Source: Melieria omissa (lineage: Eukaryota > Arthropoda > Insecta > Diptera > Ulidiidae). Taken from it: a stretch of 64,000 nt of DNA. The DNA lies in the NCBI GenBank assembly GCA_963971225.1, contig OZ020268.1, positions 52,440,404-52,504,403 of the forward strand, written 5' to 3'. The notes under the pieces were generated by a model, which made no database searches, had not been told where the DNA came from, and saw only the letters and a list, made by a program, of their open reading frames with translations. The position numbers and the translations under genes are program-made. Of the stretch, positions 26,401 through 38,400 are shown one piece after another; the first letter of the stretch is position 1; every line of letters begins with the position of its first letter.

Positions 26401-29400
26401 CATTCACTTTTTCCATATCTGTTTTGCATTGTTTTGATACCTCAATCTCTTCTAACAATTTTTTTGTTAAGTTTTTCCTCCAAAAAAGAAAGCACAGTGA
26501 AGGGTAACGCTGTGACTTGTACAAGTTGTAGTTGGTGTAGATGCCTGTGCGGTCGTTTGAATCTCTTGAAATCTTTAAATCCATAAATTCTTCGTTGAAT
26601 TTTGCGTTTTCAGTACAGTAAAGAGGTAACAAAATTTAAATGGGTAGACAACATTTTAAGCCTAAGTTCTTTGGTTTGTCATTGCAGCTTTGTTTCAACT
26701 AATTTAATTTAAGTTAATTTTTGGACATTTCATGCAAAGAGATTTCAAATACTATGCCGAGTTCTTGAATCGACAGTATTCATGCTAACCTGCATATTTC
26801 CAAAGCTGAGCTTATTGTGCGAAATTGGACCATTTCAATGATTTCTTGAGTTTTCGTGTCTGTTAAACAATCATGTTAGATAATTTGGCCTCTCATCAAG
26901 AAGTCTAAATATAAATTTGTCGAGCCTCTAAAAACAGCGTCTCCCCAACGTATCTGCACCGTATTTTTCTCTTGTGAAGTAGAGACTGTAGAGAGACTAT
27001 TTGGATTCGAATTATTAATTCAAACTATTTAACTATCAGATGAATTTCCCTTCAATCAAGAATTTAATTGATTTAAGATAAAAGATTCCTACTTGTACAA
27101 AGTTCAACTTCTAGAACTGATATTGAGTTCAATAGAAGAAAAATAGATAATCAATTCTCTTTAATACAAAGCAAAAAAATTCAAACAATTCTTTATCGTT
27201 GAACTGTTCTTGTTCTCAATGGATACATGGCCCTCCCTGATGTCGCGATTACATTTTATAGTTCGACGTCATTTCATAATTTCACATTCATTTCATCGCA
27301 TTTAGTTGCCTTCCAACATCATTTGGTTTTGCTTACGAGTTTATGTCGTCAATACAGTTTTCATATCACATTGCTTAACTATACTGTTTGCATCAGTACG
27401 AGTATAATCAACACAATCAAGTCGACTGTCGTCCACCCACACGTTTGTCGCATGCAGGCACGTCAATGTCGTCTCATTCCCCAACATTTCGTTCCACTAC
27501 TCTCATTTCACTCGCAACACTAATAAAACAAGTTGTTCTTCCTTAACGTAAACAAAAACCATTTTAAGTCGTTTTGTATTCGAAATGCTGACGCAATTTC
27601 TATAGAATTTCTATAGCTGTATAGAATCCTTTTTCGAGCTGCTTACGTATCCTTTGCGAACGTGGAATGCTGTTCGCCATTAAATTGGCCAGCTATTTTT
27701 AACTCGTTCGTGCTGTGCTGAAAGGCAATCGAAATAAATGGATATAAATAAAAGGGGACAAACATCAGACAGAGATTGCGCTCGAAATAGATCAACCCAC
27801 TATTTTGGTCGGATGAATTTTAGAATAGTTTTTTTTTGCAATGTATTTTCGCGATGGACTTATTAAATCTGACTGACAAGTTGGGGTTGAGTCAGGTTCA
27901 TTTAAGAGTTTTATTCGCTCTATAATGGTATTTAGGTAGATATAACTGGCTGGCCATGAATGGCCACACATAGACCCTTATTGAGTCCTTAGCAATAACA
28001 GATGGAGATTCGTTTATGGGTTGTAGTAGTGATCCGTGAGAACACGAGTGCTTTTGGAAAACTTCAGCGAACGTTTCAGGCCTAGCCAGTCTTACTTTAT
28101 CCAACCTACTTTTTGTTTGTTCCCAGAATAAGCAATACGAATTAGCTTCGGCTTTAAGTCGACTTCTTTTTCTATCGACGAAGTATAGTTTGTTCTTTTT
28201 GACATCTTTGTCTAATATGGTAAAACGATTAAACTCGAGTTGGATCTTACAAATGGTTTGAATGACGTAACTCCCCAAAAGTTTGGCGAACAGAACACAA
28301 AGTCTTAAGTTGTCTTCTTGATGATAATATCAATCCGTTGTGATTCAAATCTAGGTTTTGCTATGCTTTCCACGAAGGATTGTTTTGTTCTTTTCTACCT
28401 CTTTGTCTAATTTGGTGAAGTGAGTAAACTCGGGTTGGATCTTACAAATGGTTTGAATGCCATAGCTCCCTAAAAGTTTGGCGAACAGAACACAAAATTT
28501 AAGTAGGTTTTTTTCGCGATAGTATAGTTTGTTCTTTTTCACCTCTTTGTCTTATATGGTAAAACGACTACCCTCAAATTGGATTTTACAAATGGTTTAA
28601 CTGACGTGCTTTCGAAAAGTTTGGCAAACAGAACATTGAACAATTTACAATAAACTTTTACAATTTCGATGAGTTGTTCAGCTGACTGAACAACTGAAGT
28701 GTTTCATGGTAAAATTATGACTACGACAGAACACAAACATTGACAGCATTGTCACTTGAAATGCTACAGCAATTAGCGGTCAAAGTTCGTACTTAGCTAT
28801 TGAAAAAGTCTTTAGATTCAATCGAAAAGCTTTTGTGGTAAGTTTTTTCGATTTGGACTTGAAGATAGATTCTTATAAAAGGCGTTGGTCCCAAGAAACG
28901 TTAATTTTGTGTTGATTTAACCAAAGTTTTAATACACTCCTTAAATGATTAAATACTTGAGAAAAATGAAAAAAAAGTGAATACAACTATAGATACAAAG
29001 ATTTGATTAACAAGCTTTTCAATTAATTTGTTCTATTTTTAGTTTTTGACATTATTTTATCAGAGGCATTAACCGCATGAAACGTTATGCCTAACCTATG
29101 CTAACTATTGATTTTCAAGTATATTAATATTAAACATGTTACTAAAGTTATTACTACTACTACTGTATTCTCAACTAAACAGCCCTTCTCATTCATCGTA
29201 GGGTGTTTCCCAGGCATTTGTATGAACATCACTTTTCTCTGACGCATATTAAAATACTCCGTTAGCGCTAACCAGTCGGAACAAAATGAAAATACCATTG
29301 CAGCACCTGGTGTCTGGTCGAAGTCAGCAGCTGTCGTGGCTTCGATGTGGCGAAGCTAAATTGCAAAATCTGGTTCAAACGTGAGTTGCAGCGGGCCTCA

Positions 29401-32400
29401 TTTGTTTTTTCTGCCGCTGGTGCTGCCATATCACATGACTGCTAATTGTGTGGTTATTGCGTGGTTATGTTGTTTATGTTATTCGCCGCTGTATTCAAAG
29501 GTGTGGTGGTGGTAACAATTGCTGCTTTTGTGGTATACTTAGGTTGTTGGTTGGAACCACATAATATGATATGAGCCGGAAATTTGTATGCTATCGCCCA
29601 AGTAGCCAGCGATTGTCGATAAGATTAGGCCATGTTCCAATGAATCGACGCAAATTAGTCTTACGAATGCCAATCGAAATTCGATTTCAGCTTGTTTGGT
29701 TTGGTGATGTCGCAAAAAACGATCGTAAAATAGATAAACAGTCGCTTGAAAATGCACAAAACAGACAATCAAAGAAAGAAAATAAAAACAAAAAAAGCAA
29801 AATCATGTCAACACTAGGGATCGCAATTTTTTGCCATTTGGGATTTAATCCCGGAATTCATGTAACTTCTTCTTCTTCTTAACTGGCCATAACAACCCGT
29901 TATCGGGTTACGGCCTGCCGCAAAACTTCTCTCCAGGCGCCTCTGCTTCGCGCGCGCCTTCTCCAGTTGGTCACACCAAGAGATACCAGGGCCTCTTCCA
30001 CTTGGTCCTTCCACCGGAGACACGGCCTCCCTCTTCGCCGTCGACCTCCAACCATCGCATCGAATACCTTTTTCGCCGGAGCTTCGTCGTCCATGCGGCA
30101 GACATGACCGAGCCAGCGTAGCCGCTGGATGTTAATTCGCTGCGCTACGTCCATGTCCTTATACAGCTCATACAGCTCGGAATTCATGTAACACATTTTT
30201 TAAATAAAACAATTTTCCCAAATTGCATAAATACTTGTTTATAATATATTTACCATAAAAATAGACACAGTTTAATCACATTTGGGGTAGTTTTAAGATT
30301 TTTTATCTTGAATTTCATCACATTTTGTTTAAGTTAAAAGCTTTTCATTTAACATTTAACTCCAGTTTCATAACATCCCGAGATCCCGGGATTGCGATGC
30401 CTAGTCAACACCGATGTTTCTTTGATTTATTGCTGCCATTAGTTTTTCCATTTTAAATTGCAAAAATGCCGCCAATCCGCATTCAACCAAAGTGTCGGCT
30501 CGCGTAAGGCAGGAAAGCGTCAAATGAAAAGCTTAAGCGCTGTAATTCCGCTCCACACATTTTAATCCGCTCAATTACGATGCAATAAAACCAACAACAA
30601 CAACAGCAAAAATATTCACAACAAGAAAATTGCTTACAAAAACAATGTGTGGCACGTTGGGTCTTTTACGCTCTTTAGGTTCGTTGATTGGTTTGCTTCG
30701 TGCTCGCGCACACACTTAACTTGGCCTTAAGTGTCTGACAGCGGCGTCTAGTTGTAGCTTTTGTCGCCTTGTCACCAGTCCACTTGCTGTTTGTCTCTTT
30801 AAGCCAACTTTGTTTGTGATTTTCGACACTTTGACGTCACTAATTGCAGTGAGCTTTCGCTCAGTGCAGGTTGCTTTTGGCTTTTCGCACTCGCGCAAAG
30901 TCAAGTTTGCGCTCTCTTAAACCGTTTCAAAATGTAAAAAAATTTCAAATATTCATAAAATTAAAAGTTGTCAGCTGTTAATGAGCGTGAGGTCGATTTT
31001 CTGATTTAAATCGAACGCTAAATAAACAATATCGCTTTATTCAGTTATGTCTATTGTCTTATGGATGCAAATAATTGTAAAGCTTGAGATAGATTTCAAC
31101 TACTGTGTGCCGATAAATGAATGATTTTGATTGTCAGATGTTTTATTCTTAGCTCTAAGATTCCATTAGAGAAAACCAGTTTGAAAATTATATAGAAATA
31201 TTTTTCTAATCGTAACTTCCTGCACGGGCGGATTCAGAAAAATATTTCGGGGGGGTTTCAAAAAGTAATTCCTTAATATTCATAAAATGCCTTTTGATTT
31301 GTATTCAATTTTTAAGTCGATTCTAATATTTTGGGGGGAGGGGGTTTAAACCCCCCAAAACACCCCCCTGAATCCACCACTGACTACCTGTGTTCTTCAA
31401 CTACAAAAGCATCTCCTGAATCTTTTGTTTGCGAACCCAAAACGTTAATATAAAATTGGCTATACCTGGTTCTTTATACTTTACACTGAGTTTTAAAATC
31501 TTTAGTTAGAAGTTTGCAATGCTCAAAAGAGTCAGTCTAAAAAAAAACCATATATAATATTATCAGGATCACCAGAAGAGTCGATTTAGCAATGTCCCCA
31601 ACAGGCTAGACCTCACCATAGTTGTTGAACGAGTAAAAAAGATATCGGAAAGGAAGTCAAAGAAAGTCAGAAAGTCTTCACTGGACACTGCGCCATTGGA
31701 TCTATGCTTATCAAATGGCGCCAATGGAGAAAAAGAAGAAGTAAAATCGATTCCAGCTCTGCAGAAACACCGACCGACACCGACACCGACTCCGTACCCA
31801 CTCTTACTCGTAGTGGATCTGGCTTGCGCAGCAAAAGTTGAAATTTCGGATCTTGTCTCCTCCATCAAGAGACGCACTGGTTTGCCCCGGATTCAGAGTG
31901 ATTGGTTAGCTCCAAAACCATTTAAGAAGGGATTCACCATCGGACAATATGGCCTCCGAGTGAACGTGCTGTCTCTGTGCCCCACACACCCTAACCTACC
32001 TAACCTACTGTTATTGTTACCAAGGACTGGTATCCATTCGCTGGAATGGTCCATTCGCTTTTTTTAAGAAAAAAAAAAAGTTTAAAAAAATATAAATTCT
32101 GTTAGTTTATGAATGTTTACGGCTGGAAATGAGATGAGGGATCATACTTCAATCTCTTAACGCATCATGAACCACATGAACTCCTTTGTTCTTTGGTTAA
32201 GTTTAAATTGGTTAAGTTTTTAAAATAGATTAGGTTTCTAAGGGTGTGTGCAGTAAAGAGCTGACTACCACTCGGAGGCCTGAATAAAGTAATTTTTGAG
32301 GGCTTTGATGCAGGCTGAGTAGTATCTAACTTTCTCTTACCAACAATTAATAAACCAATTCGACTCATTGCGCTGTTGCGCTCTCAGCCTAGAAGGGAAC

Positions 32401-35400
32401 TTAGACTTCAGACCCATTCGTGCAGTCTAGCAGATCTGATAGGTCAGCTTTTGCTACGTTGTTCCGACTAGACGGGAACGTAACCTTCAGATCCATTGGT
32501 GAAGTATACAGATTTGATAGGTCAGACGGGAACATAGCCTTCGGAAAATAGACCTCAGACCCATTGGTGAAGTCTAGCATATCTGATAGGCCAGCTTCTG
32601 CTGCGTTGTGACGACTTAAGGGAACATAGACCTCAGACCCATTGGTGGAGTCTAGCAGATTTAATAGGTCAGCTTCTGCTGCGTTGTTACGACTTAAGGG
32701 AACATAGACCTCAGACCCATTGGTGAAGTCTAGCAGATCTGATAGGTCAGCTTCTGCTGCGTTGTTCTGACTAGACGGGTACGTAGACTTCAGACCCATT
32801 GGGAGGTTTAGCAGATTTAATAGCTCAGCTTCTGCTGCGTTGTTCTGACTAGACGGGAACGTAGACTTCAGACCCATTGGGGAGGTTTAGCAGATTTAAT
32901 AGGTCAGCTTCTGCTGCATTGTTCCGACTAGACGGGAACATAGACTTCAGACCCGTTAGTGAAGTTTAGCAGAGCTGATAGGTCAACTTCTGCTGCGTTG
33001 TTCTTACTAGACGGGAACGTAGACTTCAGACCCATTGGGGAGGTTTAGCAGATTTAATAGGTCAGCTTTTGCTGCGTTTTTTCCGACTAGATGGAAACGA
33101 AGACCTGAGAACGGCAACGACATTCTTGTAGAGTTGGACAGGAAGTGTTATATCGTTTCTATATCAGCTAACACAGCTTTTCTAGAAAACATCAATGACT
33201 GACCATAAAGTCAGTAAAAAAAGTCTTTAGCGCTGCCACCATAACCTAACCAAACTCTGCACCATAGACCCCACAGAGTCCTGTAATGGCCTGAAAGCAG
33301 TACAAATCAGCGCTAACTTATACCTTGTCTTCTTTATGGCCAGCTCACCCATGCACTACGACAAATGCCCCAGTCGATCCTATTGCTCCAAGAAGACTTA
33401 ATGTCCCCGTATTTTCTTCTATCAAAGTGAAAGTGCCTATCGAAATGGATCTGGTGCGTCCAAAGATATTTGTTTGTTCTATTATCATTGCGTAAATGGT
33501 CAATTGAAACCAACTGAAACACTCTGACCTGATACTTTCTCAGTATTTTATTGATAAATACTTTGTTTTACTCATTCACATACTTGGTGAAATTTATGTC
33601 TATGCTTTTATGCTTTTATTAAAACCAGAAGATAGTTTTCGTTCTTGCTGTTCTTCCTCGCAAACGTTGTTTTGTGCGTGGGAAGTAACATTTTCTCACA
33701 AAACAACACTTGTTTACATGCTTAGCAACGGGGGGAAAACGCCAGAGCGGGCTTCCCCTGCCAATGCAGCGCTACATATGGAATGCCATACACGTAAGTC
33801 GTGCGCTGTTTAACCCGGCTGCACGACTCACAATTGACTTGGACTGCCTATAAATTGTCTACTCAAACACGAGTATAAATCGAAACGGCGATAAGAAATC
33901 AACCTATAAACTTTACAACTGCGGCTTCACATCGGCAAACGCTCGCGTCGCTGGCAACGCGAGAGTTTGCACGCTTTTTTGTAGACGCTTGTCAAAACAA
34001 CTGCCAGCGATAAGCATGTAAAAGCAAATCGGCAGTGGGGCAGATAAAGCAATACGAAGCGAGTTCCAGTAAACAAAGCGCACCGGAGGTGAAGCGAGAG
34101 CATCGGCAACAGTGACGTCAGAGCGCTTGCCGAAAGCCAAAACAACAAACAGTGTGGGGGTGATGTGGTGTAGTGTTGGTGTTGGAGTTGGTGGTTGTGG
34201 AGTGGCTGATGGTGGGTTCGTTTCTGCGACGCGAGTATCGATTAACACCTCTCACAGAAAAGGAGGCAGCAAGAGCCACGAAGCGTGTCGGTTTGTGTTG
34301 GCGCTCGGGGAAAGCCACAGTCACAACAGCCGGCGCCAAGGAAATGAACTTTTATTTGCAAATAACTGTTAATTCTCTTGAAAGCTCAGCTCCGGCAACG
34401 CTCCTTCAAATGAGAGATACATGTGTAGAGCGAGAGAAATCGAGAGGGCTCGAAGAGACTGTGCGCGCTGGCGACTGCTTTAGTCGCAGCATAAATCACA
34501 CAAGCCACGGAAATTCATTCAGTTCGTTGAAGCTAAGTGAGAAAGAACAACGCCACGGAGGATTGCTGTTGCCTTTTACAACAATAACAACAAAAGCAGC
34601 AGCAGCAATAGCAACAAAATTAGTAATAACTGAAGTGAATAAAGTTAACACGACTGTGTGAAAAGCGACACACTGTCACGCTGGGAAATACAAGAGTTCA
34701 ACGCGACAGTGGGCCATTGCCCCTCTCCGATGCGCGGTGTACTGTTGCTGGTGTTGGTGTTGGTGTAGCAGTGTTGAGCTGTGTGTTGTTGGTGCTTAAA
34801 TAATCGGGAGCATTTCTGTGCCCAGTTCATTCAACACTAATTCGCACTTGAGTGATAACAAGCTGGTAAAATAGCACAAAGAAACTAAAGCGCAGAGGGG
34901 CGAACGAAGAAGGACAACTGAGACGGAGTAGCAGAACGCAGCTAGAACAACACTTTCAAAATCATTGAAACCCAGTCGAGTTGGATAGTTCGACAAGCTG
35001 CTTGGTTGGTTGGTTCGAACGCTGTTTTGTTATACCAAAGATAATAACAACAACAACAACTACGAAATCATAAACAGAAGCAACAGCAAGGCCACATAGC
35101 GCAACAACAACAAAGTAAAGAGTACATTCGCATCTACGTCACACAGCACAACAGCGGTCGAAGGAAACGTACACCGTTTGGTCACAGGAGCAGCGGACAC
35201 AGCACCGATTCTAAAAATAGCTGCCGCACAAACACACGCTCACACACACACATAGCAGCGCCCACATCAGCGCCGAACCCAAAGCAATTGCCCCGCATTA
35301 ACCTTCTCCTCGATTAGAGTTGAACGCAAAAGCCGTAGGAGTGCAACCTTGTGTGCCAGACGCCCGATTTCGCTTTGTACTCCTCGCCCACTACCACTCG

Positions 35401-38400
35401 ACCACAATGCAAGTGCAACGCGTCTGCTTGGTGGCTGCACTGCTGGCCACAGTGCTGCTGCAGCTCTGTGAGGCGTTCATCATCAAAGAGGATGAATCGT
35501 TTCTGCAGTCGCCCTACTACCAGTCGCAGGCGGAAATCGAAGACATGTTTGCACGGCTGGCGAAAACCTTTCCGGAGAATGCCAAAGTCGAGACAGTGGG
35601 CCGCTCGCTAGAGGGCCGCGATCTGGTGGTGCTGCATCTCGGCAAGAACGTACAGCAGCCGCGCAATCTGCTCGCACCGCTGGCCAAGTACGTTGGCAAC
35701 ATGCATGGCGACGAGACAATCGGCCGCCAGCTGCTCATCTATCTGGCTCAGTACTTGCTGTACAACTACGAGACGAGTCTGGAGGTGGCCGCGCTGCTTA
35801 ACTCCACCGACATCTATCTGATGCCCACCATGAATCCGGACGGCTATGCGCGCGCGCAGGTAAAACACCCATCGATCAAGTTGCCGACTTGGACTGGTTG
35901 ATTTCAGTGGCGAGCGTTTTGTGGCAAAATTTAGGATCTAAAAGTTTAGTTGTGGTGTTAAAGTGTTTGGTTTTCATGGACAGTTGAAGTTGTCGTAGTA
36001 GTTACAGTTACTTTAATAATGATAGAAATATTGGTGAATAGTGGAAATATTGGTGAATTGAAAAGAAAACTATCGAGCGAGATTTTCAGAGATTTGTATT
36101 CTTATCTGTGAACTGAGACAATTTCATAAATCTGTTGACAATACTGTATAATATTTTGCTTTTTTGGTATTTTAAATTGTAGAATTTATCCAATGAGATT
36201 TTGTCTTCTGTAGACAATCAGTTTCCTTCTTCTATGATTCTTTTCTATGAAGTGAGACGTTCTCAAAGAGACATCGACGGTTTTGTGAAATTTTCTGCCG
36301 TTTTGGAATTCCTTTTCCTTAATATTCTTTAGAAAAGTTTTTAATGAGGATGAGCCGAAGGTGGTTAATGGGATTCGGATTGAGACTCCAGAGAAACACA
36401 TGAAACGTATGTAATCAGGATATTTTTTCCCTTGTTCCCACTTTCTGATAAATTTATCTATTCTTTTCCATCTGAAAGTTTTCATTCTATATATTAAGTT
36501 TTTATATAATAAAAACAGTTCTTAAAGTTTTTATTAGGATGCGTTTCCCACACCACTTTCTGATAAATCTATACTTAGGATTAAGACAACCATGCCACTT
36601 CCTTATGGGAAATCCAATCCAAAAGTTCTCATTAATATTTTGCATTTATTTCTATCAGTTTCTGATTGGTTACTCTGTATGGCAAAGCTAATGTTCATAT
36701 ACAGTTTAACTCAAATAACACTACAACTTTCTGGCTTAACCGTAGATCGAGCTTCAAAAAATGTAAGGAATCCTATGCTGCGTATACAAAGCAGAAAATT
36801 ATAAACTTTTCAATTTTCTCAAGACCTCTTTTTTACAAAAGTGTGAAAGCTGGTTTTAAACATGCATAATCCCAACACAAACAAAGTCACAAGAATGGTT
36901 CAATTAATTATATCCTGAAAAAAGTTATAATAAAACAAAAAACCAAATGTATCATTTTTGATACAAAGCTCGATCTACGGTTAATTAAAAATCAGTGTGA
37001 TGGCTGATTTTTTAAAGTGCCAGTTGGCGCAAGTTGAATTTTAATTGCTTCAAACCTTTTAACAGCCAATTTAATGCAGCCTGTATGAACAGAAAAGTTA
37101 TTTTATATATTTGTGTTTTTATATATATACTATATAACCAATACAACTGACTCACCAGCACTAAAGCCAAGCTTTTCGCGACCGTTTTAACTTAGTATTA
37201 ATACCAGTCGTGTCGGTTGATTGCCTCAAACATTTGTCGCTTTTACACTCGAGCACAAACATCAAAGTTGTCAAATCTTTTTTACATATTTGTGACATAA
37301 CAAAAGTGATAACAATGAGTAATTACGAAAATGTGGCCAGCGAATGCGGCCAAGGAAATCCCAAAAAAAAGCTTCATTTCATACTCAATTAAGGTTTTTA
37401 AATAAAATTCATAAATATTCACAAAAAGTGTCGATTAATTCCGAAAATATTAACATTGGTTGATGAAAAAATCTGGTTCAACTTTTTTGTTTGATTATCT
37501 CATTGATCACAAACTATAAAATGATTTATTTTCATAGATCCAAATTCCACCAGCGTACTTCCAACTGGAATTGAAAAGCCTAGTATGAAATTTCTCAAAC
37601 CCATTGAACGATGTTTATGTATATTTCGTTATTTACACAACTGTGTTGGTTTTTCTTCTTATTTTCTGTGGTTTTTTTCCGATAATGTTTTTTTAAATAT
37701 TGGAATTTATGTATTACAATGTTACTGCGGTAGCATCAGACTCCGCATTGATAGATCGCTTTAAAATCCTAATTGTTTTTGTTCAAAATCACCCTTTAAC
37801 TTTGATTTAGTACGGTTTACCATGGGACATCAACGACTTTGAACCCATTTCTGAAAAACTAGGTAGTTGTGCGAAGAAATTAGCCGTATTTTAGGTCGCC
37901 AGTCTTTCTGGCTCAGGACTTTCTGGCTTAAGGACAGTCGAATCATTTTAAAAAGTCGCCTTTTTTGAAAGTCACCTTTTGACTTTGATTGAATCAGGTT
38001 TTCCATGGGACATAAACGACTTTGAACCCATTTTTAAAAAGCTAGAGAGTTGTGCAAAGAAGTTAACCATATTTCAGGTCGCTAGTCTTCTCTGCTTAGG
38101 AGTTACAGGCAGTTGAATCATTTTTGAAAAGTCACTTTTTCTCAAAGTCTCTCTTTAATTTAGATTGGAGTGGGTATCCTATGTGATTTTGCCGACTCTG
38201 AATCCATTGTTTTCATAGTTCAAGAGTTTTACTACAAATTTAGCCATATTTCAGCTTGCAAGAAATTCTAGTTTGGGAGCTTCATGCAGCTTTTCAAAAC
38301 CAAGCTTCAACTTTCATGCAATCAAAAAAAAAAAAAATCCTTTTTTCTGCCCTTTTTCTGTTCCATATTCCATCACAAGTCCCTTAACTGTGTTAGGGGT

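Larger units (their letters stand above)
23402..35406 (+). other. svr intron between exons 1A and 1B (12 kb)
   Basis: Contains a duplicated block (24560-24780), an A/T-only palindromic stretch (24790-24990), a threefold repeat (28181-28640), a truncated LINE (29867-30177), a hAT MITE (31223-31382) and a 78-bp minisatellite (32400-33110). About 25.2-26.1 and 30.4-31.0 kb are less AT-rich and might hold enhancers, but I can point to no motif. No other gene is supported. Confidence 0.7.

Noticed and set aside
31696..32067. 123-codon open frame on the plus strand in the svr intron
   Set aside because: Low-complexity PTPTP run and CCTAACC repeats; no domain, no splice partners.
32401..32877. 158-codon repetitive open frame on the minus strand
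   Set aside because: Created by the 78-bp minisatellite; no start context, splice sites or homology.
32400..33110. CRISPR-like array
   Set aside because: Whole units repeat without unique spacers, in a eukaryotic intron.
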